DNA of 64,000 nucleotides. Origin: Paraglaciecola chathamensis S18K6 (lineage in GTDB: Bacteria; Pseudomonadota; Gammaproteobacteria; Enterobacterales; Alteromonadaceae). The first letter of the stretch is position 1, and each line of letters begins with the position of its first letter. Below the pieces are notes generated by a model, which did not search any database, had not been told where the DNA came from, and saw nothing but the letters and a program-made list of their open reading frames with translations. The DNA lies in contig BAEM01000026.1 in assembly GCA_000314955.1 (NCBI GenBank), forward strand, positions 1 to 64,000, given 5' to 3'. The translations under genes were made by a program, and so were the position numbers. Shown one piece after another: positions 40,188 through 48,159 of the stretch.

Positions 40188-40224
40188 TGAACAGTCGTTC
40201 ATTTTTAACTTGAACGATCGTTCA
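40188..40224. promoter_or_regulatory. Two TetR-type palindromic operators
   Basis: TGAACAGTCGTTCA (40188-40201) and TGAACGATCGTTCA (40211-40224) are two 14-bp palindromes with centres 23 bases apart, in the promoter region of the AhpD-like gene. The second is perfect, the first has one mismatch. The shape fits an operator for a TetR-type or similar repressor dimer; no regulator gene is adjacent. Confidence 0.65.
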
Positions 40225-40294
40225 GGTGGATGTATATTGCCTTTACTGACTTAATTAAGTCCCGAAATTAACCTCAATAGCTGGAGACAATACG

Positions 40295-40840
40295 ATGACA
40301 GATTTTACCCTTCACACAGTAGAAACAGCGCCTGAAAAAAGTAAACCTATTTTGGAGCAGTCACAAAAAACAAATGGCATGCTTCCTAACTTACATGCCG
40401 TCATGGCTGAAGCCCCTGGCTTGCTCGAAGGTTATCAAGTACTCCATAAGTTATTTATGGACTCATCATTCGACGCAGAAGAGCAGACCGTGGTATGGCA
40501 GACGATTAATGTTGAGCACAACTGTACCTACTGTGTGCCTGCACATACGGCTATTGCCCACTCGATGAAGGTTTCTGACGATTTAATTGAGGCGTTGCGC
40601 AACACAGAGACGATGCCAACAGAAAAACTGCAAGCACTACACGAAACGACCTTGGCTATGGTGCGCGAGCGCAGCATCGTATCTGACGATGTTGTACAGA
40701 AATTCTATGCAGCAGGTTATGGGCAAAGGCAACTACTAGAAATTATTCTATGCCTATCGCAAAAAGTGATGAGCAACTACACCAACCATGTTGCAGAAAC
40801 TCCGCTTGATGAACCATTTAAAAAGTTTGCTTGGAAGTAA
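40295..40840 (+). CDS. AhpD/carboxymuconolactone decarboxylase-like protein
   Basis: A 181-residue helical protein of the AhpD-like CMD family. The redox motif is EHNCTYCVPAHTAIA (Cys77, Cys80, His84), as in AhpD-type alkyl hydroperoxide helpers. Peroxide or thiol-linked detoxification is likely, with no proof from sequence alone. The ATG has GGAG upstream. Two palindromes lie just ahead of the gene, so expression is probably controlled by a repressor. A strong terminator follows. Confidence 0.86.
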   Translation: MTDFTLHTVETAPEKSKPILEQSQKTNGMLPNLHAVMAEAPGLLEGYQVLHKLFMDSSFDAEEQTVVWQTINVEHNCTYCVPAHTAIAHSMKVSDDLIEALRNTETMPTEKLQALHETTLAMVRERSIVSDDVVQKFYAAGYGQRQLLEIILCLSQKVMSNYTNHVAETPLDEPFKKFAWK

Positions 40841-40867
40841 ATAGAAGCTTTACTCCCTACTATAAAC

Positions 40868-40893
40868 GAGACCGCTAGATTAGCGGTCTCTTT
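40868..40893 (+). terminator. Terminator of the AhpD-like gene
   Basis: GAGACCGCTA (40868-40877) pairs with TAGCGGTCTC (40881-40890) around a three-base loop, followed by TTT. Confidence 0.85.
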
Positions 40894-41043
40894 GTATCAG
40901 ATGTACTCAAGGTTTGTGCGTGTGCGCTGTAGTGTTATAATCCGCGGCCTATTTGTGTTCTCACTTGTATCTGTGAGCGAAATGATCATTACCTGTGTTT
41001 GGTGTTGGTTAAAAAAATACTAACTATTTATGAAAGGCTTTCA

Positions 41044-42081
41044 GTGAATACTCCCTCTGTTCCCCTCAATCGCACAATTTCTGTCGCACCAATGCTGGAT
41101 TGGACAGATAAGCATTGCCGTTATTTTTTGCGTCAAATTTCCAAGCACGCTTTGTTATATACGGAGATGGTGACCACTGGGGCGATTATTTTCGGTAAAG
41201 GTGATTATTTAGCATTTAATGAAGCAGAGCATCCGGTGGCCTTGCAACTTGGTGGTTCAGACCCTGCGGATATGGCGCGCTGTGCTGTGCTGGCACAAGA
41301 GCGTGGCTATGACGAAGTGAACATTAACGTTGGTTGCCCATCTGATAGGGTGCAAAACGGTCGTTTTGGTGCTTGCTTGATGGCAGAGCCAAAGACCGTC
41401 GCTGACTGTATTAATGCGATGCAAAAAGAAGTAGATATTCCGGTTACAGTTAAATCTCGCATCGGGATCGATGACATGGACGAGTACAAAGATCTAACGG
41501 ATTTTATTCAGGTTGTTGCGGATGCAGGTTGCGAAATATTTACGGTTCATGCTCGTAAAGCGTGGCTTAAAGGGCTAAGCCCTAAAGAGAATCGCGATAT
41601 TCCGCCTTTGATGTATGACCGAGTCTACGCGCTTAAAGAAGAGTTTCCACATCTTAATTTAAGCATCAACGGCGGGGTTAAAACGCTTGATGATGCAGCT
41701 TTGCATCTAGACAAACTCGATGGCGTTATGATTGGCCGCGAAGTATATAGCAACCCCTATATTCTAGCCGATGTAGATAAACGCTTCTATCAAGACCAAA
41801 CCCCAGTACCTAGCAGGGAAGAAATCGTGCATGCCATGCTACCTTATGTAGAGAAGCAAATGGCAAGTGGTGCCCGCGCATGGAATATTGCTCGGCATAT
41901 GCTGGGATTGTTTCAAGGGCAGCCTGGCGGGCGAGTGTGGCGCCGCTATTTAAGCCAACATGGAACGGGTCAAAGCAAGAACGGTTTGCAAGTAGGACCT
42001 GAGCTATTGGTCAATGCATTAGCCGCTGTTAACGAAGCTCGTGCTACAGCAAAAGCCTATCAAGATAGCAGGGTTAGTTAA
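41044..42081 (+). CDS. dusA: tRNA-dihydrouridine(20/20a) synthase DusA
   Basis: A 345-residue FMN enzyme that reduces uridine to dihydrouridine in the tRNA D-loop. Family marks are [17 protein letters not shown] at the start, [19 protein letters not shown] with the catalytic Cys, TVKSRIGID, and [23 protein letters not shown] at 41044 with GAAAGG six bases upstream gives the usual N terminus; the open frame extends 15 codons upstream. A terminator follows. Confidence 0.95.
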   Translation: MNTPSVPLNRTISVAPMLDWTDKHCRYFLRQISKHALLYTEMVTTGAIIFGKGDYLAFNEAEHPVALQLGGSDPADMARCAVLAQERGYDEVNINVGCPSDRVQNGRFGACLMAEPKTVADCINAMQKEVDIPVTVKSRIGIDDMDEYKDLTDFIQVVADAGCEIFTVHARKAWLKGLSPKENRDIPPLMYDRVYALKEEFPHLNLSINGGVKTLDDAALHLDKLDGVMIGREVYSNPYILADVDKRFYQDQTPVPSREEIVHAMLPYVEKQMASGARAWNIARHMLGLFQGQPGGRVWRRYLSQHGTGQSKNGLQVGPELLVNALAAVNEARATAKAYQDSRVS

Positions 42082-42084
42082 TTT

Positions 42085-42107
42085 AACCACCTAAGTGGTG
42101 GTTTTTG
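42085..42107 (+). terminator. Terminator of dusA
   Basis: AACCACC (42085-42091) pairs with GGTGGTT (42097-42103) around a five-base loop, followed by a T-run. Confidence 0.85.
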
Positions 42108-42158
42108 CTAACCTGTTGCTTTTTTAACCCACCTTTAATTTTGTTATCAGGTAAGGTA

Positions 42159-42201
42159 TGAAATATATTTTAGTAAAATCAATAGCTTAAAATATATTTT
42201 A
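42159..42201. promoter_or_regulatory. Two A+T palindromes upstream of small gene pair
   Basis: TGAAATATATTTTA (42159-42172) and TAAAATATATTTTA (42188-42201) repeat the same 14-bp palindrome at 29-base spacing, about 90 bases ahead of the following gene. The second is perfect and the first has one mismatch. I read this as a pair of operators or a bent-DNA site, with no known regulator assigned. Confidence 0.45.
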
Positions 42202-42290
42202 TACTTGGCACAACTCTCGCAATATTTCACTCGACTTGACAATAACGCTTATAGACTTAAGCGAAATACCATTAAACGAGAGGAAATATC

Positions 42291-42566
42291 ATGTTTACTA
42301 AAACAACTATCGCAGCAATCGCTCTATCATCAACTTTTGCGTTTAGCTCACACGCATCAGCAGCAGAAGTAAACCTTGAACAGTTTGTCAGTGGCATGAT
42401 GGTGAAAACCATTGAAAGCACAAAAAGTGAACTTCAATACGGTATCCAGGAAGCAGTATTAACGGCAAGCAATATGTTTAGTCTCGATAGCGACGCCCCT
42501 GTTATTGCGAGTAAGATTACGATTACCGATTTAAATACGGAAGAAGATAAAGACCAAGCAGAATAA
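42291..42566 (+). CDS. Small exported protein, unknown
   Basis: A 91-residue protein that I do not recognise. A clear signal peptide (MFTKTTIAAIALSSTFAFSS, cut after ASA, near residue 24) leads to a 67-residue mature part with an acidic end. EQFVSGMMVKTIESTKSELQYGIQEAV forms a likely amphipathic helix. GAGAGGA precedes the ATG. A second small gene starts ten bases past its stop, with a shared terminator, so the two form a small operon. Confidence 0.7.
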   Translation: MFTKTTIAAIALSSTFAFSSHASAAEVNLEQFVSGMMVKTIESTKSELQYGIQEAVLTASNMFSLDSDAPVIASKITITDLNTEEDKDQAE

Positions 42567-42576
42567 GGAGTTGAGT

Positions 42577-42735
42577 ATGTTTGACCATAACACTCTGATT
42601 ACGCTTTTGTTTGCACCGGTGGTCGCTTATATAGCGGGTGCAGTTTTGTTTTCCATAATCACTTCGTTACAGGAAAGCACTTCTACCTCTTCTGGCCCGA
42701 CAGGCTCACACATAAACAGCGGTCACTCTGTGTAG
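42577..42735 (+). CDS. Small single-helix membrane protein
   Basis: A 52-residue ORF not assigned to a family. One membrane helix (LITLLFAPVVAYIAGAVLF, about 7-25) is followed by a Ser/Thr-rich tail. GGAG lies six bases upstream of the ATG, and the gene sits ten bases after the stop of the exported small protein. The downstream terminator stem begins inside its last codons. The pairing and spacing argue for a real gene, but there is no homology evidence. Confidence 0.6.
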   Translation: MFDHNTLITLLFAPVVAYIAGAVLFSIITSLQESTSTSSGPTGSHINSGHSV

Positions 42736-42750
42736 TATTGACCGCTGTTT
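42714..42750. terminator. Bidirectional terminator
   Basis: AAACAGCGGTCA (42714-42725) pairs with TGACCGCTGTTT (42739-42750) around a 13-base loop. Its left arm overlaps the end of the small membrane protein gene, and it lies just past the stop of the convergent acyltransferase operon. Confidence 0.85.
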
Positions 42751-42753
42751 GTA

Positions 42754-43815
42754 TTATTGAGATTTTGCTAATTGCGGCATCAACTGTGTAATCTTCTCCC
42801 ATCCCCATTTTTTAATTTGATCCACTTTGATCCATTTGTGAAGTAGTTCGGACACCCAAGATAGCCCGATGTACATGATCAGAACGATACACAAGCGCTT
42901 TGGCCAGCCACTTGGGAACACAATTCGTACAATAGGCTCAAGAACGAAGTACAGTGGCATGTGTCCTATAAATACAATAATGGTATTGCGAGAAAAAAAA
43001 CGCACGATACGTCCAGCTTGGACTCTGCTAAAAATGGAAATGCTAAATAGTGTGTTTGATATATACACGAAGGAAACGACAATCGATGTAATTAACGCAT
43101 TTATAGCCGAGTCACCAATTTCAATATTTTTAAATGGAAACCGATGTTTTACGTTTAATTCATTTAGCAGCACAGCCCAGATCAATAAAAAAACGACCCA
43201 AGCAAGAATGCGTATTGTTAATCCTTGTAACGTGGGTTGATCTGTTTTCTGACACATATACATCCCTAATATAAACAGTGTAAGCCAATTAGGTAATGAC
43301 ATATAAGCAATAAAAATTGAATTGTTGTAGATGAAGTAACAACGAATGGCAATTTCTATTAGTAAGCTTACCACTAGAATCGAAGGTGTAATTCGTAAGC
43401 GGTACAAAAATAAAGCCCAGAGTAAAATAATATGAAGGTAAGTGCCGATAAACCATGTTGTCGGATTGGCAGGAAAGAGGTTGAATGCCACGTTGACTCC
43501 AAGAATGAAAGGAGCATAGTTACTTTCCGCTAGATCTTGAACTATCAACAAGCTAATGAAACTAATAAATACCGCTATAAGAATCCCCCAAAAAAACATC
43601 GGAAATAGACGGTTGTAACCAACATATAGTGTGTCTTTGTTTAATTTCCCCAAACCCCATCCCATGATAAAAACAAACATAGCGACTCCAAGCTGTTTTG
43701 GATAGACAGGCTGGGTAAATTGATTAAATGGGTCGCCGAAAAAGTGCCCAAAAACGATAAGGAACATGCCCACCGCTTTCATCCAGTCGACAAAATCGCA
43801 ACGTACTTTGTTCAT
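42754..43815 (-). CDS. Acyltransferase 3 family membrane protein
   Basis: A 353-residue inner-membrane protein with about ten helices, of the acyltransferase-3 (OafA-like) family that moves acyl groups across the membrane onto extracellular sugars. The N-terminal RCDFVDWMKAVGMFLIVFGHFF carries the conserved His of the first helix. The C-terminal FFSRNTIIVFIGHMPLYF holds another typical His. The ATG at 43815 has GAGG upstream; a TTG two codons earlier is the alternative. It is the last gene of the five-gene operon, six bases after the beta-helix gene stop. Confidence 0.85.
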   Translation of the reverse strand: MNKVRCDFVDWMKAVGMFLIVFGHFFGDPFNQFTQPVYPKQLGVAMFVFIMGWGLGKLNKDTLYVGYNRLFPMFFWGILIAVFISFISLLIVQDLAESNYAPFILGVNVAFNLFPANPTTWFIGTYLHIILLWALFLYRLRITPSILVVSLLIEIAIRCYFIYNNSIFIAYMSLPNWLTLFILGMYMCQKTDQPTLQGLTIRILAWVVFLLIWAVLLNELNVKHRFPFKNIEIGDSAINALITSIVVSFVYISNTLFSISIFSRVQAGRIVRFFSRNTIIVFIGHMPLYFVLEPIVRIVFPSGWPKRLCIVLIMYIGLSWVSELLHKWIKVDQIKKWGWEKITQLMPQLAKSQ

Positions 43816-43821
43816 GATCAA

Positions 43822-44478
43822 TCACACCTCAGGTTGGGAGGTTAGAACAGCTTCGCTTAATTTTTGCTCGGGTGTTAACGCAGGTGCTATTGGTTCAAAA
43901 CTTTTTACAAACCTAGCGGGGTTACCGGCAACAACGATATTCGCTTTCACGTTCGTGTTGACCACCGCTCCTGCCGCCACCAGAGAGCCCTTACCAATAT
44001 TTGCCAATATTATTGCCCCTTCTCCTATCCATACGTTTTCAGCAACATCTATTCGCTTGATATTTTCTGCAGAAAACGCCATCCACACCCCATTTACTTC
44101 ATTACGTGTGTGCTGGGTATTTCCGCTAAGTAGGCTTGAATGGCTACCGATAAGACTGTTTTTACCTAGGTGGGCTGAACCTATTGAACAATAAATGCCA
44201 GTATAAACGTTATCTTCAACTACAGTACTGCGATGAGCAAAGATAGTTCCAAATCCTATATACGCATTGAGGGAACACTTTTCTAATGTCAGTGAATAAA
44301 ATGCCCTGCGTAAAAACACACCTGGCAGTCCAGGAAAGATTGAAACAGTATGAGTCCAAAATGAAAATATAGCTTCAGAATGCGAAGTGAGTCGAGTTTC
44401 TAGCCAACAGGTGATTGCCATAGGTAATACCAATAGCTGGCAAAAGCGGTTTATGATTAATTTAATAGTGCTGCGCAT
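43822..44478 (-). CDS. Left-handed beta-helix acyltransferase
   Basis: A 218-residue protein of the LbH/hexapeptide transferase group. Imperfect hexapeptide turns run from about 70 to 200, with SLNAYIGFGTIF, VYTGIYCSIGSAHLG, VWIGEGAIILANIGKGSLVAAGAVV, and the usual IVVAGNPARFVKSF end. The N-terminal 55 residues are more hydrophobic than usual and may touch the membrane. Substrates could be CoA- or ACP-bound acyl groups. The ATG at 44478 has AAGGA eight bases upstream. It is the fourth gene of the operon. Confidence 0.83.
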   Translation of the reverse strand: MRSTIKLIINRFCQLLVLPMAITCWLETRLTSHSEAIFSFWTHTVSIFPGLPGVFLRRAFYSLTLEKCSLNAYIGFGTIFAHRSTVVEDNVYTGIYCSIGSAHLGKNSLIGSHSSLLSGNTQHTRNEVNGVWMAFSAENIKRIDVAENVWIGEGAIILANIGKGSLVAAGAVVNTNVKANIVVAGNPARFVKSFEPIAPALTPEQKLSEAVLTSQPEV

Positions 44479-44525
44479 AGTCAATATCCTTGTTGAGTCG
44501 TAAAAAGGCCGAGTGGTTGGCTGTT

Positions 44526-45869
44526 TTACGATCGTTTTCGCATTCTTTTAAAACGTGCGTTATGAGTATAGTTGTCAATCAAGGTTATTTTTCTAGGGAT
44601 TTTGTACGCTTGTAGTCTGCCGGTGCAATGCTGTCTTAATCTAACCTTAAACTCAGCTAATGTTTCGTCAGTGTCTAGTTTGATTTCAATGGCGACAATC
44701 ATGCCAGTTATGGCGTGTGGCAGTGAATATACGGCAGCGTCTTCTACACCAGACATTTCGAGGACCACACTTTCGACCTCAGCTGGATAGACTTTTTCTC
44801 CGCCCACGTTAATAATTTCGCTTTGCCTACCGAGTATTTTTATCCATTCACCATCCTGTTCAACTTGGTCGCCCGTGTCCAAAAAGCCCTCTTCATCAAA
44901 AGGAGAGGGTGCATTCAGGTAACCTAGCATGGCCGATTCAGATTTTATCCACAGTCGTCCTTCGATAATTTTGGTTTCAAATTCAGCGCCGCCTACTTTT
45001 ACCCAGAGCGACTTCGAATCCCTCGATTTTGAGCGCAGAATACCTACTTCAGATAAGCCATACGTTTGTAAAAGCTTGGTTTCTGGAAACCGAGCGGTTA
45101 TTGCCGCTAACGTGCTGTCGGGCATAGTCTCTGTACCATAGGTAATCAGCTTTAGAGAACTAAGGTCAGCATCGTCAGCTGCGCCGGAGAGTAAGAGCAA
45201 ATTTATAAAGGTAGGGGAAGTCGGCAATACTTCGACTTGGTGGGTATCGATAGCTTCACATACGGATTCTGGTGTGCGTTTTGCTGGTACCACAGCGGTT
45301 CCGCCATTCGCCAAGGTATAAAGTAAAGTATTAACACCACCTATATGATCAAATTGCAAAAAGGCCAGTGTGCGCATCATTTTTCGCGGTACAGTAAACT
45401 TATTTAAAAGTTGCGATAAATCATGAAATATTGCTTTGCTTTTGCCCGTTGAGCCTGAGGAAAACAACACCAAACCTGGTTGATTTCTCTCATGCAATAC
45501 TTTGTAGAGTTCATGGTCTGGTTGATTATTTGTTCGTATTAAGGAAACAGGGCCATCACCGAGTATAATATCGTATTGGTTTTGGGCTATGTCACAAAAG
45601 GTATCAAAATGTGCCTTTGAGTCATTTGATAGGGGGACGATAATATTGCGATTATGGGTCAGGGCTAAAAACAAAGAAATACTATCGGCACTGTAATCTG
45701 ACTTGATACTAACGACTTCACCTTGTTGAATTTTTTCTGTTTTTATCCATTCAAGCCAATCATGATATTTAGTTAATAATTGTCCATATGTGATGACGTT
45801 ACTGCCTACTGCTACAGCCTCTTGGTCTTTCAGCTCTGCCATTTTGTCCAATAAAAATTGTACCGTCAT
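44526..45869 (-). CDS. AMP-forming acyl ligase (ANL family)
   Basis: A 447-residue adenylate-forming ligase. The core motifs are VLFSSGSTGKSKAIFH (A3), TYGLSEVGI (A5), FLDTGDQVEQDGEWIKILGR (A7/A8), INVGGEKVYPAEVE, and a C-terminal NARFKRMRK with the likely catalytic Lys (A10). It is shorter than most fatty-acyl ligases and has no carrier domain of its own. The separate carrier gene two positions upstream is the likely acceptor, as in DltA-DltC. GGAGGG precedes the ATG, which overlaps the SDR stop. The acid that it activates is unknown. Confidence 0.86.
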   Translation of the reverse strand: MTVQFLLDKMAELKDQEAVAVGSNVITYGQLLTKYHDWLEWIKTEKIQQGEVVSIKSDYSADSISLFLALTHNRNIIVPLSNDSKAHFDTFCDIAQNQYDIILGDGPVSLIRTNNQPDHELYKVLHERNQPGLVLFSSGSTGKSKAIFHDLSQLLNKFTVPRKMMRTLAFLQFDHIGGVNTLLYTLANGGTAVVPAKRTPESVCEAIDTHQVEVLPTSPTFINLLLLSGAADDADLSSLKLITYGTETMPDSTLAAITARFPETKLLQTYGLSEVGILRSKSRDSKSLWVKVGGAEFETKIIEGRLWIKSESAMLGYLNAPSPFDEEGFLDTGDQVEQDGEWIKILGRQSEIINVGGEKVYPAEVESVVLEMSGVEDAAVYSLPHAITGMIVAIEIKLDTDETLAEFKVRLRQHCTGRLQAYKIPRKITLIDNYTHNARFKRMRKRS

Positions 45870-46561
45870 GATATCCCTCCTAGATAAATGATTTGACCAG
45901 TGATCATATGGCTTTCGGGCTTAACGAAAAAATCAATCAAATTGAGCACATCCTCTGGTTGCGCCATTTTGGGTATTGCCTGTTGTTTGACTAGGCGTGC
46001 TATTTTTTCCTCTCCCACCCCTCGTATCAGGTCTGTCGCTATTGGTGATGGACCAATCGCATTGCACGTTATACTAAAGCTGCTGAGTTCTTTTGCGAGT
46101 ACACGCGTTAATGACTCAACTGCACTTTTAGACGCGGCGTAGGCGGCTTCCCCCTCTAGGTTCATTGGTACAGCAACAGTACTCATGTTGATGATGCGAG
46201 GGTTTGTTGACTTTCTTAGTAAGCTGATTGCCTTTTGGCAACACATAAAGGTGCCTGCATAGTTTACGTCTATGGTTTCGCGCATATTCTTAAAAGGGGT
46301 TAGCGCGAAGGCGTTCATGCGTGCAACCCCTGCGTTATTAATCAACACATCTATGTATTTAAATGACTTTCTTATTTTAATGAATAGATCATTAACCTGT
46401 TCTTCGTTTGAAACATCCGCTTCAAAGTGATGATAATTTTTATGTGAAAAAGGGCTCTTTCCGCGAGAGCAGCCCAGCACGATATTACCTTGATCTAATA
46501 AATGTTCGACCATGGACAACCCAAGTCCACGACTCGCCCCAGTAACAAGTATGTGATGCAT
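45866..46561 (-). CDS. FabG-like SDR oxidoreductase
   Basis: A 231-residue short-chain dehydrogenase. The cofactor loop is VTGASRGLGLSMVEH, NNAG is present, the catalytic Ser is in IINMSTVAVP, and the active-site pair is in AAYAASKSAVESL. The C-terminal GPSPIATDLIRG and MITGQIIYLGG resemble FabG-type 3-oxoacyl-ACP reductases. The context, right after a carrier protein and before an acyl ligase, suggests it reduces a carrier-bound 3-oxoacyl group. GGGGAG precedes the ATG. Confidence 0.86.
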   Translation of the reverse strand: MHHILVTGASRGLGLSMVEHLLDQGNIVLGCSRGKSPFSHKNYHHFEADVSNEEQVNDLFIKIRKSFKYIDVLINNAGVARMNAFALTPFKNMRETIDVNYAGTFMCCQKAISLLRKSTNPRIINMSTVAVPMNLEGEAAYAASKSAVESLTRVLAKELSSFSITCNAIGPSPIATDLIRGVGEEKIARLVKQQAIPKMAQPEDVLNLIDFFVKPESHMITGQIIYLGGIS

Positions 46562-46565
46562 TGGG

Positions 46566-46859
46566 TTACTCCCCTTTTAAAAGAGTGTCTATATGCGCTA
46601 CAAGCGTGCTGACATTTTTAAATGGGCTATTTGCTGCTGACATGGCTCGCTCATCGCTTAGGGAGATATGAATATCTTGGTCTTGCAACATATCTTCGAT
46701 GTCGATAAGAAGCCCCACCAATCCCATGGAGTCGAGATGCCCTTGTTTGCCAAAAAGGGGAGTGTCAGATGCAATAGGGACTTGCGCGTCGTCTTCGCGA
46801 GATTGATTCGTCAATTCAAGCGCTGCGAAAACAAGTGATTGGATTTCGTTGTGGGTCAT
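46566..46859 (-). CDS. Acyl carrier protein
   Basis: A 97-residue stand-alone carrier protein of the phosphopantetheine-binding family. The attachment serine is Ser44 in GHLDSMGLVGLLIDIED, a slightly unusual DSMG in place of DSLG/DSLD. It is longer and more divergent than AcpP. It is the first gene of the operon; AAGGA precedes the ATG. A phosphopantetheinyl transferase from elsewhere would be needed to activate it. Confidence 0.85.
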   Translation of the reverse strand: MTHNEIQSLVFAALELTNQSREDDAQVPIASDTPLFGKQGHLDSMGLVGLLIDIEDMLQDQDIHISLSDERAMSAANSPFKNVSTLVAHIDTLLKGE

Positions 46860-47209
46860 GTGCTTATTCCTTAGCGTAGCAGAACCATTGAGCAGGACTG
46901 CTCAATAACTGGGCAGTACGAACTATAATACGCTGAAAAAATAACGGTCTGCAAACGCTAATTTTACGCGACCTGAAAATGCATTCTTTCATAATAGCTA
47001 TTTTCGCTAACTTATTGGTCAAAATAACCACTTATTCTTACCCTTGAAATTACTCTAAATGTCAGGAACTAAAAATAATTCTTTATTTTCAAAAGCTTAT
47101 AATTTTCGTCTAAGTGGCATAACACTTGTAATGTATCAATGAAGAGAATACATAAGTGTTGGTTGCACAGAATGTACAACCAATAAACCTAACCAAGTGG
47201 AGATTTATT
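46860..47209. other. Divergent promoter region
   Basis: 350 bases between the ACP operon (minus) and pspA (plus). The A+T-rich half near 46930-47110 holds the promoter of the ACP operon and the sigma-54 promoter of pspA with its enhancer region. No supported gene is seen. Confidence 0.6.
47115..47130 (+). promoter_or_regulatory. Sigma-54-type promoter of pspA
   Basis: TGGCATAACACTTGTA keeps the GG near -24 and a TTG near -12, in the correct ten-base spacing. It departs from the consensus TGGCAC-N5-TTGC at two positions. It lies 80 bases ahead of pspA, which in E. coli is activated by PspF with sigma-54. No pspF gene is found in this window. Confidence 0.6.
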
Positions 47210-47869
47210 ATGGGTTTATTTACAAGAATGTCAGATATCGTGCAATCAAACATTAATGCATTGCTGGATAAGGCTGAAGATCCTGAAAAGATGATTAAGC
47301 ATCTTATTTTAGAAATGCAGGACACATTAGTTGAGGTGCGCTCAGTAGCTGCGACAGTTTTGGCCGATAAAAAGCAAATTGAACGTCGCATCGACAAATT
47401 AGAAATTGAAAGTACGAACTGGCAAAACAAAGCACAGATCGCCTTGCAAAAAGACAGGGAAGACCTAGCACGAGCAGCGCTTGGTGAAAAACAGCGTGTC
47501 GCTCAGGCATTAGATGGCTTATATGAGCAGTTAAATGAAGTCAAGGAGGCTATCGGCAAATTGCAAAGTGATAGCAGTCAGTTAAATGACAAGTTACTTG
47601 AAGCTAAAGCAAAGCAAAAAACATTAATGATCAAGCAGCGTACGCAAAGTACTCGCTTAAAACTAAGAAGTTCGGATGCTTACAGTAAAGTGGACACTGC
47701 TATCGTAAAATTTGATCAATACGAGCGCCGCATCGATGACCTAGAAGCGCAAGTTGACGCGTTTGATTTGGTCAGTGAAACAAAAAGTCTTGATGCTGAG
47801 TTAGCTGAATTAGAAGCGAATGACGAGATTGAAAAACAACTTACCGAGTTAAGAAAAAAAGTCGCTTAA
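47210..47869 (+). CDS. pspA: Phage shock protein A
   Basis: A 219-residue peripheral membrane protein of the PspA/IM30 (ESCRT-III-like) family that protects the inner membrane and restrains PspF. The N-terminal GLFTRMSDIVQSNINALLDKAEDPEKM is the family signature; the rest is a long coiled coil. The ATG at 47210 has GGAG upstream, and the open frame before it is not family-like. A sigma-54-like promoter precedes the gene. PspC and a small membrane protein follow, giving a psp operon. Confidence 0.94.
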   Translation: MGLFTRMSDIVQSNINALLDKAEDPEKMIKHLILEMQDTLVEVRSVAATVLADKKQIERRIDKLEIESTNWQNKAQIALQKDREDLARAALGEKQRVAQALDGLYEQLNEVKEAIGKLQSDSSQLNDKLLEAKAKQKTLMIKQRTQSTRLKLRSSDAYSKVDTAIVKFDQYERRIDDLEAQVDAFDLVSETKSLDAELAELEANDEIEKQLTELRKKVA

Positions 47870-47955
47870 ACGTGAGTAATTCATTGAGTCGCTAGAAGTA
47901 TTATAGATCGGGGAGCAGCAAAGGACAGTTGCTTACCTCATATTAGGAGAATGAC

Positions 47956-48159
47956 ATGAGAGATTATATTAATTTGAATAGGCTTCATCGAGATACTTTG
48001 CACGCAAAAATATCAGGTGTTTGTGCTGGGCTTGCAAAGCATTGGGATCAGCCGCGATGGGCAATACGCGTTGCAGCAATCGCAAGCTTATTACTTTTAC
48101 CGGTGCCTACGGCTGTGGCCTATGGTATGGCAGTATTGCTATTGCCGACACACCCATGA
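47956..48159 (+). CDS. pspC: PspC domain protein
   Basis: A 67-residue protein with a PspC domain. RLHRDTLHAKISGVCAGLAKHW leads into a single membrane helix (about 41-61, IASLLLLPVPTAVAYGMAVLL). This is the short form of PspC, the inner-membrane partner that senses stress and frees PspF from PspA. AGGAGAA precedes the ATG. Its stop overlaps the start of the next gene as ATGA. No pspB is recognised. Confidence 0.87.
   Translation: MRDYINLNRLHRDTLHAKISGVCAGLAKHWDQPRWAIRVAAIASLLLLPVPTAVAYGMAVLLLPTHP

Noticed and set aside
40188-40224. FabR as the regulator of the AhpD-like gene
   Set aside because: The TGAACN4GTTCA words differ from the FabR-type AGCGTACA sites, so the repressor should be a different protein.
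43822-46859. Nonribosomal peptide synthetase cluster
   Set aside because: The ligase and carrier are stand-alone, with no condensation or thioesterase domains.
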